Below are positions 1-10,067 of a stretch of 64,000 nucleotides of DNA, piece by piece. The notes under the pieces were generated by a model. That model worked only from the letters and a program-made list of their open reading frames with translations, did not search any database and was not told the DNA's origin. Location of the stretch: contig NZ_JAHCDI010000003.1 of NCBI RefSeq assembly GCF_019697375.1, positions 992,001 through 1,056,000 on the forward strand, given 5' to 3'. Position numbers and translations under genes: made by a program. The number at the start of each line of letters is the position of its first letter. Positions within the stretch are counted from its first letter, which is position 1. The stretch is from Micromonospora tarapacensis. GTDB taxonomy: Bacteria > Actinomycetota > Actinomycetes > Mycobacteriales > Micromonosporaceae.

Positions 1-744
1 CGGTTGCCCCGGATCAGCAACGCCACCGACGTCGAGGCGCTCGCCACCGAGCCCGGGGTTCGCGTGCGGCTGACCGTCGAGCCGGCGGAACTCGCCGCCG
101 CCGATCTGGTCGTGCTGCCCGGTTCCAAGTCGACCGTGGCCGACCTGGCCTGGCTGCGCGAGACCGGCCTCGCCGAGGCGGTCACCGCGCACGCGGCGGC
201 GGGCCGCCCGGTGCTCGGCATCTGCGGCGGTTTCCAGATGCTGGCCCGGGCCATCCACGACCCGGTGGAGAGCCGGCGGGGCACGGTCGACGGGCTCGGC
301 CTGCTGCCCGTCGAGATAACCTTCGCCGGGCGCAAGACGGTCCGGCCGGCGGTGGGCACCGCCGGTGGGCTGCCGGTCCACGGCTACGAGATCCACCACG
401 GGTACGTCTCGGCCGCGGACCCGCAGCTGACCCCGCTGCTGCGCGACGCCGGTGGCGCCGGCGAGGGTGCGGTGTCCGGTGCCGTGCACGGCACCCACTG
501 GCACGGCACCTTCGAGTCCGACGGTTTCCGCCGGTGGTTCCTCGCCCGGGTGGCCCACCTCGCCGGGCGTAGCGGTTTCCGGGTGGCGCCGGACACGTCC
601 TTCGCCGCCGCCCGCGAACGCACCCTCGACCTGCTCGGCGACCTGGTCGAGGAGCATCTGGACACGGACGCCCTGTGGCGGCTCATCGAGACCGGCCCGC
701 GCACCGACCTGCCGTTCGTCCCACCGGGTGCGCCACCGCGCTGA
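1..744 (+). CDS. cobQ: Cobyric acid synthase CobQ, C-terminal part (5' end outside window)
   Basis: This is the glutamine amidotransferase half of cobyric acid synthase, which amidates the b, d, e and g side chains of adenosyl-cobyrinic acid a,c-diamide in the cytosol. The reading frame is open from the first base, so the ATP-binding N-terminal half lies upstream of the window. Visible motifs are the class I amidotransferase nucleophile elbow GICGGFQM (Cys codon at 223-225), LPGSKST near the start of the domain, and the late His region [10 protein letters not shown]. It belongs with cobB, cobC, cobT and cysG in this window. Identity is firm; only the start is missing. Confidence 0.9.
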   Translation, partial: RLPRISNATDVEALATEPGVRVRLTVEPAELAAADLVVLPGSKSTVADLAWLRETGLAEAVTAHAAAGRPVLGICGGFQMLARAIHDPVESRRGTVDGLGLLPVEITFAGRKTVRPAVGTAGGLPVHGYEIHHGYVSAADPQLTPLLRDAGGAGEGAVSGAVHGTHWHGTFESDGFRRWFLARVAHLAGRSGFRVAPDTSFAAARERTLDLLGDLVEEHLDTDALWRLIETGPRTDLPFVPPGAPPR

Positions 745-762
745 GCGGTCCGCGGGCGGTGG

Positions 763-1179
763 TCAGGGGCGGACATCGGCGGCCCGGTCGGTGAAGGGCA
801 GCCCCGCCGTCCGCCACGCCTCCACCCCGCCGATCATGTCGGTCGCCCGGTGCAGGCCGAGGGCGCGCAGGCTGGCCGCGGCGAGGCTGGAGCTGTAGCC
901 CTGCCGGCACACCACGACGATTTCGAGGTCGTACCCGGTCGCCTCGGGGATGCGCCAGTCGCTGGCGGGGTCGAGTCGCCACTCCAGCACCGTCCGGTCG
1001 ATCACGATGACGCCGGGCAGGTCGCCCTGTTCCCGCCGCTGCGGGTCGGACCGCGTGTCGATCACCAGCGCACCCCGGGTCGCGGCCTGCACCGTCTCCT
1101 GCGGGGTCAACCGGGCCATGCCCGCGCGGGCCTGTTCCAGCAACGCCTCGACACCGGGACTCATCACGGAATGGGACAC
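763..1179 (-). CDS. Rhodanese-like domain protein
   Basis: A single rhodanese domain of 138 residues. The active-site loop CRQGYSSS carries the Cys expected to accept a persulfide, and VIDTRSDPQRR is the usual N-terminal rhodanese motif. GGVEAWRTAGLP is the typical closing motif. There is no signal peptide or membrane segment, so it should be cytosolic. A second ATG five codons in (MSPGVEALLEQ) is an equally good start. It is convergent with cobQ and divergent from the kinase gene, so it is probably transcribed alone. The sulfur acceptor cannot be told from sequence. Confidence 0.85.
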   Translation of the reverse strand: MSHSVMSPGVEALLEQARAGMARLTPQETVQAATRGALVIDTRSDPQRREQGDLPGVIVIDRTVLEWRLDPASDWRIPEATGYDLEIVVVCRQGYSSSLAAASLRALGLHRATDMIGGVEAWRTAGLPFTDRAADVRP

Positions 1180-1250
1180 GCCACGATCATGCCGTTCGGC
1201 TCACGGCGGGCGGTCCGAAGTGGCCGGGGACAACCCGATCGGTAACGTCG

Positions 1251-2003
1251 GTGCCCGTGGTGGCGATCTTCGAGGCGTACGCCGATCTGGCCCGGCGGGT
1301 GCTGGCCGGGCCGGCCCGGTTGGGGCGCACCCGGTTGGTTGCCGTCGACGGTCCCAGCGGCGCGGGCAAGACCGTCTTCGCCGCGCGGCTGGCCGAGGCC
1401 GTCACCGCCGAAGCCGGGGCCGCCGAGGCCGTCACCGCCGACGCCGGGGCCGCCGAGGCCCTCCCGGCCGACGCCGCCGCGGCCGACGTCCCCGCCGGCA
1501 GGGCCGCCGATGCCGGTGGCGGACGGCCACCGGTGGTGCACACCGACGACCTGCTCGACGGGTGGGACGACCAGCTCACCTTCTGGAGCAGGCTGGAGGA
1601 CGGGGTGTTGGCTCCGGTGCGGGCCGGCCGGTCGGGGGCGTACCGGCGCTACAGCTGGATGCGCCGTCGCTTCCTGCCCACGCCGGTGCCGGTACCGGCG
1701 GCACCGGTGCTGATCGTGGAGGGGGTCAGCGCGGCGCGGGCGGCCGCCGGACCCGTCCTGACCCTGGCGGTCTTCGTCACCGCCCCGCGATCGCTGCGGC
1801 TGACCCGGGCGGTGGCCCGCGACGGCCCGGCGATCCTGCCGGAGCTGCGGCGCTGGCACGCCGTCGAGCGGGCCCACTTCGCCGCCGACGGCACCGCGGG
1901 CCGGGCCGACCTGGTGGTCGACGGGGCGCCCGCGTTGCCCCACGACCCCGACCGCTACTACCTACGGATCACGGCTGGCGGTGCCGCCGACGCCGACCGG
2001 TGA
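1251..2003 (+). CDS. P-loop kinase, uridine kinase-like
   Basis: About 250 residues with a Walker A motif GPSGAGKT (about residues 34-41) near the N-terminus and a later acidic segment VVHTDDLLDGWDD that fits substrate or Mg binding in uridine kinase-like NTPases. VLIVEGVSA resembles the Walker B strand of that family. The start is a GTG; the natural substrate is not certain. Between the P-loop and the acidic motif sits an Ala/Glu-rich insertion built from a 30-bp tandem repeat, listed separately. It precedes an M20 peptidase by 12 bp, so the two may be co-transcribed. Confidence 0.7.
   Translation: MPVVAIFEAYADLARRVLAGPARLGRTRLVAVDGPSGAGKTVFAARLAEAVTAEAGAAEAVTADAGAAEALPADAAAADVPAGRAADAGGGRPPVVHTDDLLDGWDDQLTFWSRLEDGVLAPVRAGRSGAYRRYSWMRRRFLPTPVPVPAAPVLIVEGVSAARAAAGPVLTLAVFVTAPRSLRLTRAVARDGPAILPELRRWHAVERAHFAADGTAGRADLVVDGAPALPHDPDRYYLRITAGGAADADR
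1392..1481 (+). repeat. In-frame 30-bp tandem repeat (3 units) inside kinase gene
   Basis: Three consecutive 30-bp units at 1392-1421, 1422-1451 and 1452-1481 each encode ten residues. The first two differ by one or two bases (AEAVTAEAGA and AEAVTADAGA) and the third is diverged (AEALPADAAA). They lie in a surface-loop position between the P-loop and the substrate motif, so repeat number can probably vary without killing the enzyme. Confidence 0.8.
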
Positions 2004-2015
2004 GCCCGGCATACG

Positions 2016-3395
2016 ATGCCGGTCATGACCACACCGATCATGACCGACACCGACCTGCGGGAGGCCGTCGCACGGGAGCTGCCCGGCGTCCGGGCCGATC
2101 TGGAGCGTCTGGTCCGCATTCCCGGCATCGCCTTCGAGGGCTTCGACCACTCGCAGGTGCGGCGATCCGCCGGGGCGGTGGCCGAGTTGCTGCGCGGCTG
2201 CGGCCTCGACGTCGAGGTCGTGCGCGCCGGTGGCCAACCTGCGGTGATCGGCCGGAAGGCGGCGCCGCCCGGCGCGCCGACGGTCATGCTCTACGCCCAC
2301 CACGACGTGCAGCCGATCGGTGACCGGGCGCTGTGGGAGTCCGACCCCTTCGAGCCGGTCGAGCGGGACGGTCGGCTGTACGGGCGGGGCGCCGCCGACG
2401 ACAAGGCCGGCATCATGGCGCACGTCGCGGCGTTGCGTGCCTTCGGCGGGCAACTGCCGGTCGGCGTGGTCGTGTTCGTCGAGGGGGAGGAGGAGTACGG
2501 CTCCGACTCCCTCGAACAACTGCTCGCCGAGCACCGGGACAAGCTCGCCGCCGACGTCATCGTGATCGCCGACTCGACCAACTGGGACGTCGGTGTGCCG
2601 GCACTCACCACCTCGTTGCGCGGCCTCGTGAACTGTTTCGTCGAGGTGCGCACGCTGGACCACGCCGTGCACAGCGGGATGTTCGGCGGCGCGGTGCCGG
2701 ACGCGCTCACCACCCTGGTGCGGCTGCTCGCCACGCTGCACGACGACACCGGGGACGTGGCGGTGGAGGGACTGGTCGGCCGGGAGGCGGCCAGCGTCGA
2801 CTATCCGGAGGACCGGTTCCGCGCCGAGGCCGGGCTGGCCGAGGGGGTGCGGCTGTTCGGCAGCGGGCGGATCACCGACCGGTTGTGGACCAAGCCGGCG
2901 CTCGCCGTGCTCGGGATCGACGCACCGTCCACGGCGGAGGCCCCGAACGCCCTGGTCCCGGCGGCCAGGGCCAAGCTGAGCGTGCGGCTGGCGCCGGGTG
3001 ACGAACCGAAGCGGGCGTACGCGGCGGTCCGCGACCATCTGGAGCGGTACGCCCCGTGGGGCGCCCAGGTGCAGGTCACCTTCGAGCACGACGGCGCCCC
3101 GTGCGTCATCGACGCCACCGGACCGGTGTTCGACGCGGCCCGTGCCGCCTTCCGTACCGCCTGGGACGGCACCGACGCGGTGGAGATCGGCGTCGGCGGT
3201 TCGATCCCGTTCATCGCCACCTTCCAGGAGATGTTCCCGCAGGCGGCGATTCTGGTGACCGGGGTGGAGGACCCGCACGCCCGGGCGCACGGGCCGAACG
3301 AGAGCCTGCATCTGGGCGAGTTCGCCCGGGTCTGCCTGGCGGAGGCGTTGTTGCTGGCCAGGGTGGCCGAGGTGCGGCGGCACCCGAACCCGTAA
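2016..3395 (+). CDS. M20 family metallopeptidase (dipeptidase)
   Basis: A 459-residue zinc peptidase of the M20/M28 clan. The first metal motif is YAHHDVQP and the second is GRGAADDKAG; FVEGEEEYGS carries the catalytic Glu and bridging ligand, and a late His segment is DPHARAHGPNES. The central lid/dimerisation domain lies about residues 195-310. The length matches dipeptidases of the CNDP/PepV-like group. ATG codons at 2016 and 2025 are both possible starts. No signal peptide is seen, so it probably hydrolyses dipeptides in the cytosol; the exact substrate is unknown. Confidence 0.85.
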   Translation: MPVMTTPIMTDTDLREAVARELPGVRADLERLVRIPGIAFEGFDHSQVRRSAGAVAELLRGCGLDVEVVRAGGQPAVIGRKAAPPGAPTVMLYAHHDVQPIGDRALWESDPFEPVERDGRLYGRGAADDKAGIMAHVAALRAFGGQLPVGVVVFVEGEEEYGSDSLEQLLAEHRDKLAADVIVIADSTNWDVGVPALTTSLRGLVNCFVEVRTLDHAVHSGMFGGAVPDALTTLVRLLATLHDDTGDVAVEGLVGREAASVDYPEDRFRAEAGLAEGVRLFGSGRITDRLWTKPALAVLGIDAPSTAEAPNALVPAARAKLSVRLAPGDEPKRAYAAVRDHLERYAPWGAQVQVTFEHDGAPCVIDATGPVFDAARAAFRTAWDGTDAVEIGVGGSIPFIATFQEMFPQAAILVTGVEDPHARAHGPNESLHLGEFARVCLAEALLLARVAEVRRHPNP

Positions 3396-3457
3396 CTTCC
3401 CGCAGATGGTGACCGTTTCGGGTGTGTCGGGCGCGGCGCTGTTGTAGCCTCTCGAAC

Positions 3458-3664
3458 ATGCGTACGAACGAAGGTCTGGCGCGCCTGGAGGCCGCCGTCA
3501 GTGCTCTGGGGGACGTCGACGTCTCCGCGTGGCCCGAGGACACGCTCAAGGAACAACTGGGCGAGCTGTCCGCCGCCCTGGTCGCCCTGGACACGTCGCT
3601 GTCCCGCATCGCCGACGAGGTCCGCGCCCGCGGCCTGCGGGTCGAGGAGCCCGTCCCGGTCTGA
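3458..3664 (+). CDS. Small conserved-looking hypothetical protein
   Basis: A 68-residue protein starting at the ATG of MRTNEGLARLEAAV. It is mostly helical, with alternating hydrophobic positions (LEAAVSALGDVDV, LKEQLGELSAALVALDTSL) and charged ends. The pattern loosely recalls the N-terminal helices of actinobacterial DUF222/HNH proteins, but no HNH part follows. I do not recognise a function. Codon use is like its neighbours, which supports it being a real gene. Confidence 0.55.
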   Translation: MRTNEGLARLEAAVSALGDVDVSAWPEDTLKEQLGELSAALVALDTSLSRIADEVRARGLRVEEPVPV

Positions 3665-3670
3665 CGCCGT

Positions 3671-3701
3671 GCCCCGCCTGCCGAGCCCAGCCCGGCGGGG
3701 C
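3671..3701 (+). terminator. Hairpin, possible terminator
   Basis: Arms gccccgcc (3671-3678) and ggcggggc (3694-3701) pair perfectly over 8 bp just after the stop of the small gene. There is no T tract, so termination is only an inference. Confidence 0.35.
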
Positions 3702-3786
3702 TTGCCGCCGAGCCCGGCCGAGGGCGGGTGGGTGCGGCCGGGCGCAGCTGGCGGCGGTTGTCGGGGGCGGCTGGCAGGATGGGTTC

Positions 3787-5366
3787 GTGCGGTTCCTGGA
3801 CCTCGCTGCCACCTCCGCGGCCGTCGGCGCCACCAGCGGCCGGCGCGCCAAGATCGAGCTGCTCGCCGACGCCCTGCGGCGGCTCGGCCCCAGCGAGGTC
3901 GCCGCGGGTTCCGGCTGGCTCGCCGGTGAGCTGCGCCAGCGGCAGACCGGCGTCGGCTGGGCCAGCCTGCGTGAGCTGCCCCGCCGGCGGCCGAGCCGAC
4001 CCTGACCGTGGCGGCGGTCGACGCGGCGATCGACGAGATCGCGGCGGTGCACGGCGCGGGCTCGCAGGCCCGCCGGCGGGCCCTGGTGGCGGCGCTCTAC
4101 GCCGCCGCGACCGCCGCCGAGCAGCGGCTGCTGACCGGCCTGTTCCTCGGCGAGCTGCGACACGGCGCCCAGGCCGGGCTGCTCGCCGACGCGATCGCCC
4201 GAGCCGCCGAGGTGCCGGTGACCGCGGTGCGCCGGGCGCTGCTGCTCGCCGGTGACCTGCGGGCGGTGGCGGTGGCCGCGCTGCTCGGCGGTGCCGCGGA
4301 GCTGGCCGGGTTCGGGCTGCGGGTCGGTCGGCCCCTGGCGCCGATGTTGGCGCGGAGCGCGTCGTCGGTCGACGAGGCGCTCGCGGCCACCGGCACCCCC
4401 GCCGTGGTCGACGTCAAGCTCGACGGGGTCCGCATCCAGGTGCATCGCAGCGGGGCCGACATAGCCGTGTTCAGCCGTAGCCTCGACGAGATCACCGGGC
4501 GGGTGCCGGAGGTGGTCGCCGCGGTGCGCGCCCTGCCCGCCCGGGAGATCGTCCTCGACGGCGAGGCGATCGGGCTGGACGCCACCGGCCGCCCGTTGCC
4601 GTTCCAGCAGACGTCGAGCGCCGCCGCCCGCCGAGGAGCCGGCCCGGCTGCCGGTGCACCGGTCGCGCCGGCGGTGCGGGCCGCCGCCGAGCGGACCGGC
4701 GAGACAGTGCTCACGCCGTACTTCTTCGATCTGCTGCACCTCGACGGCGCCGATCTGATCGACCTGCCCGGCCGCGAGCGGTGGGCCGTGCTGGCTGGCA
4801 CGGTCGACGCGTCGCTGCTGGTGGGGCGGATGGAGGTCGACGGCCCGGAGCGCGCCGGCGCGGCGTTCGCCGCGGCGATCGACGCCGGTCAGGAGGGCGT
4901 GGTGGTCAAGGCGCCCGACGCGCCCTACGACGCCGGTCGGCGCGGTGCGGCCTGGGTCAAGGTGAAGCCGCGGCACACCCTCGACCTGGTCGTGCTCGCC
5001 GTGGAGTGGGGCAGCGGGCGGCGCACCGGATGGCTGTCGAATCTGCACCTGGGCGCGCGCGACCCGGAGACCGGCGGGTTCGTGATGCTCGGCAAGACCT
5101 TCAAGGGGCTGACCGACGAGTTGCTGCGCTGGCAGACCGAGCGCTTCCTCGACCTCGCCGTGCGGCGCGAGGACTGGATGGTCCAGGTCCGGCCCGAACA
5201 GGTCGTGGAGATCGCCTTCGACGGGGTGCAGAGCAGTTCGCGCTATCCCGGCGGGGTGGCCCTGCGCTTCGCCCGCGTGGTGCGCTACCGCGACGACAAG
5301 ACCGCCGCCGAGGCCGACACCATCGCCGCCGTGCGGGCCATCCATGCCGGCCGGCCGCCGGGCTGA
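3787..5366 (+). CDS. ligB: ATP-dependent DNA ligase (frameshifted in this sequence)
   Basis: ATP-dependent DNA ligase of the actinobacterial LigB type, a nick-sealing enzyme additional to the essential NAD-dependent ligase. The N-terminal domain (from GTG 3787) resembles ligase N-terminal domains; the nucleotidyltransferase motif I is KLDGVRIQ (adenylated Lys codon at 4416). Later motifs include LDGEAIG, EGVVVKAP and WVKVKPRH, followed by the OB-fold. The gene reads in one frame to about 3980 and in another from there on. The junction ctgccccgccgg lacks one C relative to a continuous reading that gives ..LPPPAAEPTLTVAAVD. The two pieces rejoin perfectly, so I treat this as one gene with a 1-bp deletion, probably a sequencing error. 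Confidence 0.85.
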
Positions 5367-5370
5367 ACGG

Positions 5371-6189
5371 TCAGGTGGCCGCCCGCGACCCGGGTCCGGC
5401 CGCCCGGTCGCGGGGTCGCTCGTCCACCACCCCGGCCAGCCGGCGGGCCTCCCGCCGGGCGATCCAGCCGTAGCCGAACAGGGTCATCGCCGCGAAGATC
5501 CACCATTGGACCACGTAGCCGAGGTTCTGCCAGTTGTTGGTGTGGCCCACCGGCACCGCCCTGAAGGCCGGGTCGGCGGCCGGGGTCTGCTCGTCGAGCA
5601 GGAGGTAAGCCCCGTGCAGCGGGTACGGCAGTTCCCCGGCGAGCTGGGGCACGGAGACCCGGCGGCTCTCCAGCCGCCCCGCACGCCAAGCCACCCGGGC
5701 ATCGCCGCTCTCGCTCGCGTGCACCCGGCCCTCGACGGTCACCTCGCCGGCCGGCGCCGGCGGCACCTGCGGCTGCGCGACCGCCCCGCCGGGAGCCGGC
5801 GGGATCCAGCCCCGATCCACCAGGACGGCGGTGCCGTCGGCCAGCACCAGCGGGGTGACCACCTCGAAGCCGACCCGGCTCTCGACCGTCCGGCCGCGCA
5901 CCAGGACGACGGTGTCGGTGTCGTAGCGGCCGGTGACGGTGACCCGGGTGAAGGTCCGTTCCGGCGCCGGTGGTGGCCCGACCGTGCCGGGGCCACCGGT
6001 CGGCGCGGGCAGCGCCGCACGTAGCGGCACCGGGGCCATCCGCAGGCCGGCGTCGATCCGTTCGTTGATCGCCGTGCGACCGTGGTAACGCTCCAGCTGC
6101 CAGTTGCCGAGCAGCACCATCACCGTGGCGGCGACCAGAGCCAGCGAGAGGATGCCCAGCCAGCGCGGCGTCAGCAGGAACCGGTACAC
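5371..6189 (-). CDS. SURF1 family cytochrome oxidase biogenesis protein
   Basis: A 272-residue SURF1 protein. An N-terminal membrane segment (about residues 9-29, LGILSLALVAATVMVLLGNW) is followed by the family signature GNWQLERYHGR. A central extracytoplasmic domain with VTVTGRYDTDT and VDRGWIPP follows, and a C-terminal membrane helix (YVVQWWIFAAMTLFGYGW) closes the two-TM topology. Members assist assembly of heme-copper oxidases at the membrane. It is convergent with the DNA ligase (5 bp apart) and divergent from cobB. Confidence 0.9.
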   Translation of the reverse strand: MYRFLLTPRWLGILSLALVAATVMVLLGNWQLERYHGRTAINERIDAGLRMAPVPLRAALPAPTGGPGTVGPPPAPERTFTRVTVTGRYDTDTVVLVRGRTVESRVGFEVVTPLVLADGTAVLVDRGWIPPAPGGAVAQPQVPPAPAGEVTVEGRVHASESGDARVAWRAGRLESRRVSVPQLAGELPYPLHGAYLLLDEQTPAADPAFRAVPVGHTNNWQNLGYVVQWWIFAAMTLFGYGWIARREARRLAGVVDERPRDRAAGPGSRAAT

Positions 6190-6421
6190 GCCACGAGGCT
6201 ACCCGTACGACCACCGCCGCCGCGCCGGGCCGGCCACCGGCGCCGGCTGTCGACCAGGGGTGGGCATTGCGGAGAGTGTCCGGGTCGGTGCGGTCCGCGC
6301 AGGCTCGCCGGCAGTGGTGGACGCGGGGACCCCGACGGCGCGTACCCGCCGCCCGGTTCGGCTATCGTCACGCGGGCGGAGCGCGCCGACGGTCGGCACG
6401 CCGTCCGCTCGCGAGGAGTCG

Positions 6422-7904
6422 ATGATGACCGTCGTGCCGCGTCTGGTGCTCAGCGCGCCCTCCTCCGGACACGGCAAGAACGCGTTGGCGATCGGTCTGC
6501 TCGCCGCGCTCGCCGACCGGGGTCTCGACGTGTCCGGGTTCAAGATCGGGCCGGACCAGGTGGATGCCGCCTATCTCGGGCTCGCCGGCGGCCGGCCCGG
6601 ACGCAGCCTGGATCCCCGACTGGTCGGCACCGAGCGGCTGGCCCCGCTGCTCCTGCACGGCGCGGCCGGCTCCGAACTCGCGGTGGTGCAGGGCAGCATG
6701 GGCCTGTACGACAGCCTCACCGGGCGGAGCGACACCGAGTCGACCGCCGCCGTCGCCACCGCGCTGCGCAGCCCGGTCGTGCTGGTGGTCGACGTCGCCG
6801 CGATGGGGCAGTCGGTGGCCGCCCTGGTGCACGGCTTCCGGGCGTACGACGAGCAGTTGTGGATCGGTGGGGTGATCCTCAACCGGGTCGCCTCCGCTCG
6901 GCACGAGGCGCTGCTGCGCGAGGCGCTCGACGACATCGGCATCCCGGTCTACGGCGCATTGCGCCGCCAGGACCTGCCCGTGGTGCTGCCGTCCCGCCGG
7001 CACGGGGTGGTGCCGGTGCTGGAAGGCGCCGGCGAGGCCACCCGGGCGGTCCGGCGGCTGGGCGAGGCGGTGACCGCCACCGTCGATCTGGAACGGCTGC
7101 TCGGGCTGGCCCGCTCCGCTCCGCCGTTGGGCGTCCAGCCGTGGTCGCCGGTGGTCGCCGACGGGGTCGTCCCGTCCCCGCCCGCCGGCGCCGCGGCTCC
7201 GATCGTCGCGCTGGCCGGTGGGCCCGGTGGCAGCTTCAGTCACGCCGAGACGGCCGAACTGCTGCGGGCCGCCGGGGCGGAGGTGGTGACGCTCGACCCG
7301 TTCGCCGACGAGGTGTTGCCGGCCGGCACCTCGGCCCTGGTGGTCGGCGGGGCCCTACCCGAGTCGTACGCCGAGCAGCTGTCGGCCAACCGGCGGCTCT
7401 GCATCGCGGTCGCCGAGCTGGCCCGGACCGGTCGGCCGGTGGTCGCCGAGGGCGCCGGTCTGCTCTGGCTCGCCCGGGAGCTGGACGGGCTGCCGATGTG
7501 TGGGGTGATCGATGCGATCGGCAGCCTCCGGGAGGGGTTGGTGGTCGGCTACCGGGAGGCGACGGCCGAGAGTGACAGCGTGGTCGCCGCCCGGGGCGAG
7601 GTGGTGACCGGCCACAAGGAGCACCGGGCGGTGCTCAACCCCGGGGCGGGCAGCGGCCGGCGTGGAGCTGGCCGGGCGGCGCACCGGAGGGTTCGTCTGG
7701 CGCGGCGTGCACGCCTCCCAACTCGCCCCGCACTGGGCCGCGTACCCGCTGATCGCGCCGCGGCTGGTGGCCGCCGCTTCGGCCGGGCCGGCGACGGTCC
7801 CGGCGGGGCTGGGCGCCGGTGCCCCGGCCGGGTCGGCGGGTGCCGCGCCGGCCGGCCCGGCAAGTGTCGTGGCGTCCGGGCCGGCCGGTGGGACATCCGC
7901 CTGA
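6422..7904 (+). CDS. cobB: Cobyrinic acid a,c-diamide synthase CobB/CbiA (frameshifted in this sequence)
   Basis: This enzyme uses glutamine and ATP to amidate the a and c side chains of (hydrogeno)cobyrinic acid. The N-terminal ATP domain begins with SAPSSGHGKN (P-loop, with Asn where Thr is usual) and FKIGPDQVDAAYL. The C-terminal amidotransferase domain starts near ALAGGPGGSFSH. The start follows a GAGGAG ribosome site. Near 7638-7646 (aaccccggggcgg) the frame shifts by +1. Removing one base of the C/G run gives a continuous end ..LNPGRAAAGVELAGRRTGGFVWRG.. through ..VHASQLAPHWAAYP to 7904. The Ala/Gly/Pro-rich tail after that is low-complexity. The preceding 232 bp hold no gene and no B12-box-like riboswitch that I could see. 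Confidence 0.82.
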
Positions 7905-10037
7905 TCAGCCGACTATCCGGTCGGAGGGCGGGACGAAGTCCCGGACGGGTTTGCCCTTGAGGGCGTCGCGGAGGGTGTTCGAGACCGCCGCGATCGGGAT
8001 CTGCGACTGGCCGTCACCCACGGCGTTGAACGGGTTGTCGGGGTCGGAGATGAAGCTGGCGGCGGCAAGCTCCGGCGTGTAGCCGACGAACCAGGCCGAC
8101 CGGGTGCTGTCCGTGGTGCCGGTCTTGCCGGCCACCGGTCGGCCGACCGTGCCGCGTACGCTGTCCGCCGTCGACCAGCCGCCGCAGCCGCCCTTGGCCG
8201 GCGTGTCGCCGGTGGGGCAGCGCGCGGCGTCGGTGGCGGCCCGGGCGGCGTCGGCGCTGACCACCTGGCGGCAGCGCGGCTTGGCGACCTCGCGCTCGAT
8301 ACCACCCGCGGTCCTGAAGGTGGCCGGGGTGCCGTCCCGGTTGTAGATGGCGTTCACCGGCATCGCCTCGCAGTAGCGCCCGTCGGCGGCGACGGCGGCG
8401 TAGGCGTTGGCCATCTCCAGCGGGGTGGCGTCGGAGACGCCCAGCGTGAACGCGCCCCACTTGTTGGCCCTCGACGGCGAGGCGTGTTCCCGGTCCACGT
8501 CGGTGCGCCAGCGCAGCCCCAGCTGCTCGGCGAGCCGGACGGCCTTCTCCGCCCCGACCTGCTCCTCCAGCCAGACGAAATAGGTGTTCACCGACTTGCC
8601 GAAGCCGGACCACATGGTCTGGGTACCGCTCATCGCGCCGCTGGCGTTCGACGGCTGCCAGCCGTCGTAGACCTCGGAGCGGTAGCTGTGTGGCGCGTTG
8701 AAGGTGGTGTTCAGCGTCATGCCGGCGTCGAGCGCGGCCAGCATCGGGAACATCTTGAACGTCGACCCGGCCTGGTAGCCCGGCAGGTCACCGCCGCCCA
8801 TCAGTGGTGCCACCGTGTTCGGGTAGTTCGCCTTCACCTTGGGCCCGGCCTCCGGGTTGGAGCTGAGCGGGTTCTCGTCCAGGTCGAGCGAGTAGGTGCG
8901 GTTCACCGCCATCGCCTTGACCCGCCCGGTGCCCGGCTCGGAGACCACGATGCCGTTGGCGAACGGGCTGCCGGTGTTCCCCTCGGTGCCGACGTTCTTC
9001 TCCGCCGCCGCCTGGATCTTCGGGTCCATGCTGAGCACGATCCGGTAGCCGCCCCGGCGTAGCTTGTCCATCCGTTGCAGCCGGTTCTCGCCGAAGGCGG
9101 GTTGGGCGCTCCACCAGTTCTTCAGGTAGTCGCAGAGGAATCCCCAGCTGTTCCACTTCTCCGGCACCGAGGCGCAGTCGTTGGGCGGGTAGGTCAGCCG
9201 CAGCCGGATCGGTTCGCCCTTGGCCGCCTCGGTCGAGTCGGGCGACAGGTAGCCGAGCTGCGCCATCTTGTCGAGCACGTAGTTGCGCCGCGCGGTGGCG
9301 TCCTTCTGGTCCGAGCTGGCCGGGTCGTACTGCGAGGGTGATTTCACCAGTCCGGCGAGGGTGGCGGCCTCGACGGCGGTGAGTTTCTTCGGCGTCGTGG
9401 AGAAGAAGATCTCGCTGGCGGCGTAGATGCCGTACGCCCGGTGCCCGAAGTACGCCGAGTTCAGGTAGCGCTCCAGGATGTCCTCCTTGCTCAGCTCCTT
9501 CTCCAGGTCGACCGCCATGCGCATCTCCTTGACCTTGCGGATCGGGGTCTGCGCGGTGGCCTCCTGCACCTCCTTCGGGGTGGTGGCGCTGTCGCGCAGC
9601 GCCATCCGGACGTACTGCATGGTCAGCGTGGAGGCGCCCTGGGAGACGCCGCTGGAGCGGGCGTTGGCCACGAAGGCGCGGGCGACGCCCTTTGGGTCCA
9701 CGCCGTGGTGCTGGTAGAAGCGGTTGTCCTCGGCCGCCACGATGGCCTGCTGCATGTTTGGCGAGATGTCCGACAGCTTCGTGTACTGGCGGTACTCCTC
9801 GTAGAACATGGTCAGCACGGTCTTGCCGTCGGGCGCGTACAGGTAGGAGGTCTCGGCGGGCAGGGCGGTGGCCAGCAGGCGGGTCTTGCTCTCCACGGCG
9901 TGCGCGGTGGCCTTGGCGCCGATGCCGGTGAGGGCGACCACGGGGTACGCCACGGCGGCGACGACGATGCCGGCGATCAGCCCGGCACGGAGGAGAGGAA
10001 CGAGTCGACCAGCGGCGGCAAGGGGTCGGTTGCTCAC
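7905..10037 (-). CDS. Bifunctional class A penicillin-binding protein (transglycosylase/transpeptidase)
   Basis: A 710-residue membrane-anchored peptidoglycan synthase. One N-terminal transmembrane segment (about residues 14-38) is followed by a GT51 transglycosylase domain with AAEDNRFYQHHGVD (catalytic Glu), GASTLTMQ and RKVKEM. The transpeptidase domain has the three penicillin-binding motifs: STFK (Ser about 424), SVN (about 480) and KTGT (about 633). It builds and cross-links glycan strands outside the membrane. The start is GTG. No PASTA domain follows and the C-terminus is short. The stop abuts the end of cobB on the other strand. Confidence 0.93.
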   Translation of the reverse strand: MSNRPLAAAGRLVPLLRAGLIAGIVVAAVAYPVVALTGIGAKATAHAVESKTRLLATALPAETSYLYAPDGKTVLTMFYEEYRQYTKLSDISPNMQQAIVAAEDNRFYQHHGVDPKGVARAFVANARSSGVSQGASTLTMQYVRMALRDSATTPKEVQEATAQTPIRKVKEMRMAVDLEKELSKEDILERYLNSAYFGHRAYGIYAASEIFFSTTPKKLTAVEAATLAGLVKSPSQYDPASSDQKDATARRNYVLDKMAQLGYLSPDSTEAAKGEPIRLRLTYPPNDCASVPEKWNSWGFLCDYLKNWWSAQPAFGENRLQRMDKLRRGGYRIVLSMDPKIQAAAEKNVGTEGNTGSPFANGIVVSEPGTGRVKAMAVNRTYSLDLDENPLSSNPEAGPKVKANYPNTVAPLMGGGDLPGYQAGSTFKMFPMLAALDAGMTLNTTFNAPHSYRSEVYDGWQPSNASGAMSGTQTMWSGFGKSVNTYFVWLEEQVGAEKAVRLAEQLGLRWRTDVDREHASPSRANKWGAFTLGVSDATPLEMANAYAAVAADGRYCEAMPVNAIYNRDGTPATFRTAGGIEREVAKPRCRQVVSADAARAATDAARCPTGDTPAKGGCGGWSTADSVRGTVGRPVAGKTGTTDSTRSAWFVGYTPELAAASFISDPDNPFNAVGDGQSQIPIAAVSNTLRDALKGKPVRDFVPPSDRIVG

Positions 10038-10067
10038 ACCGCTAAGTTATGACATTTCCGATTCGTC

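Noticed and set aside
6190..6421. Cobalamin riboswitch before cobB
   Set aside because: No B12-box-like sequence is visible.
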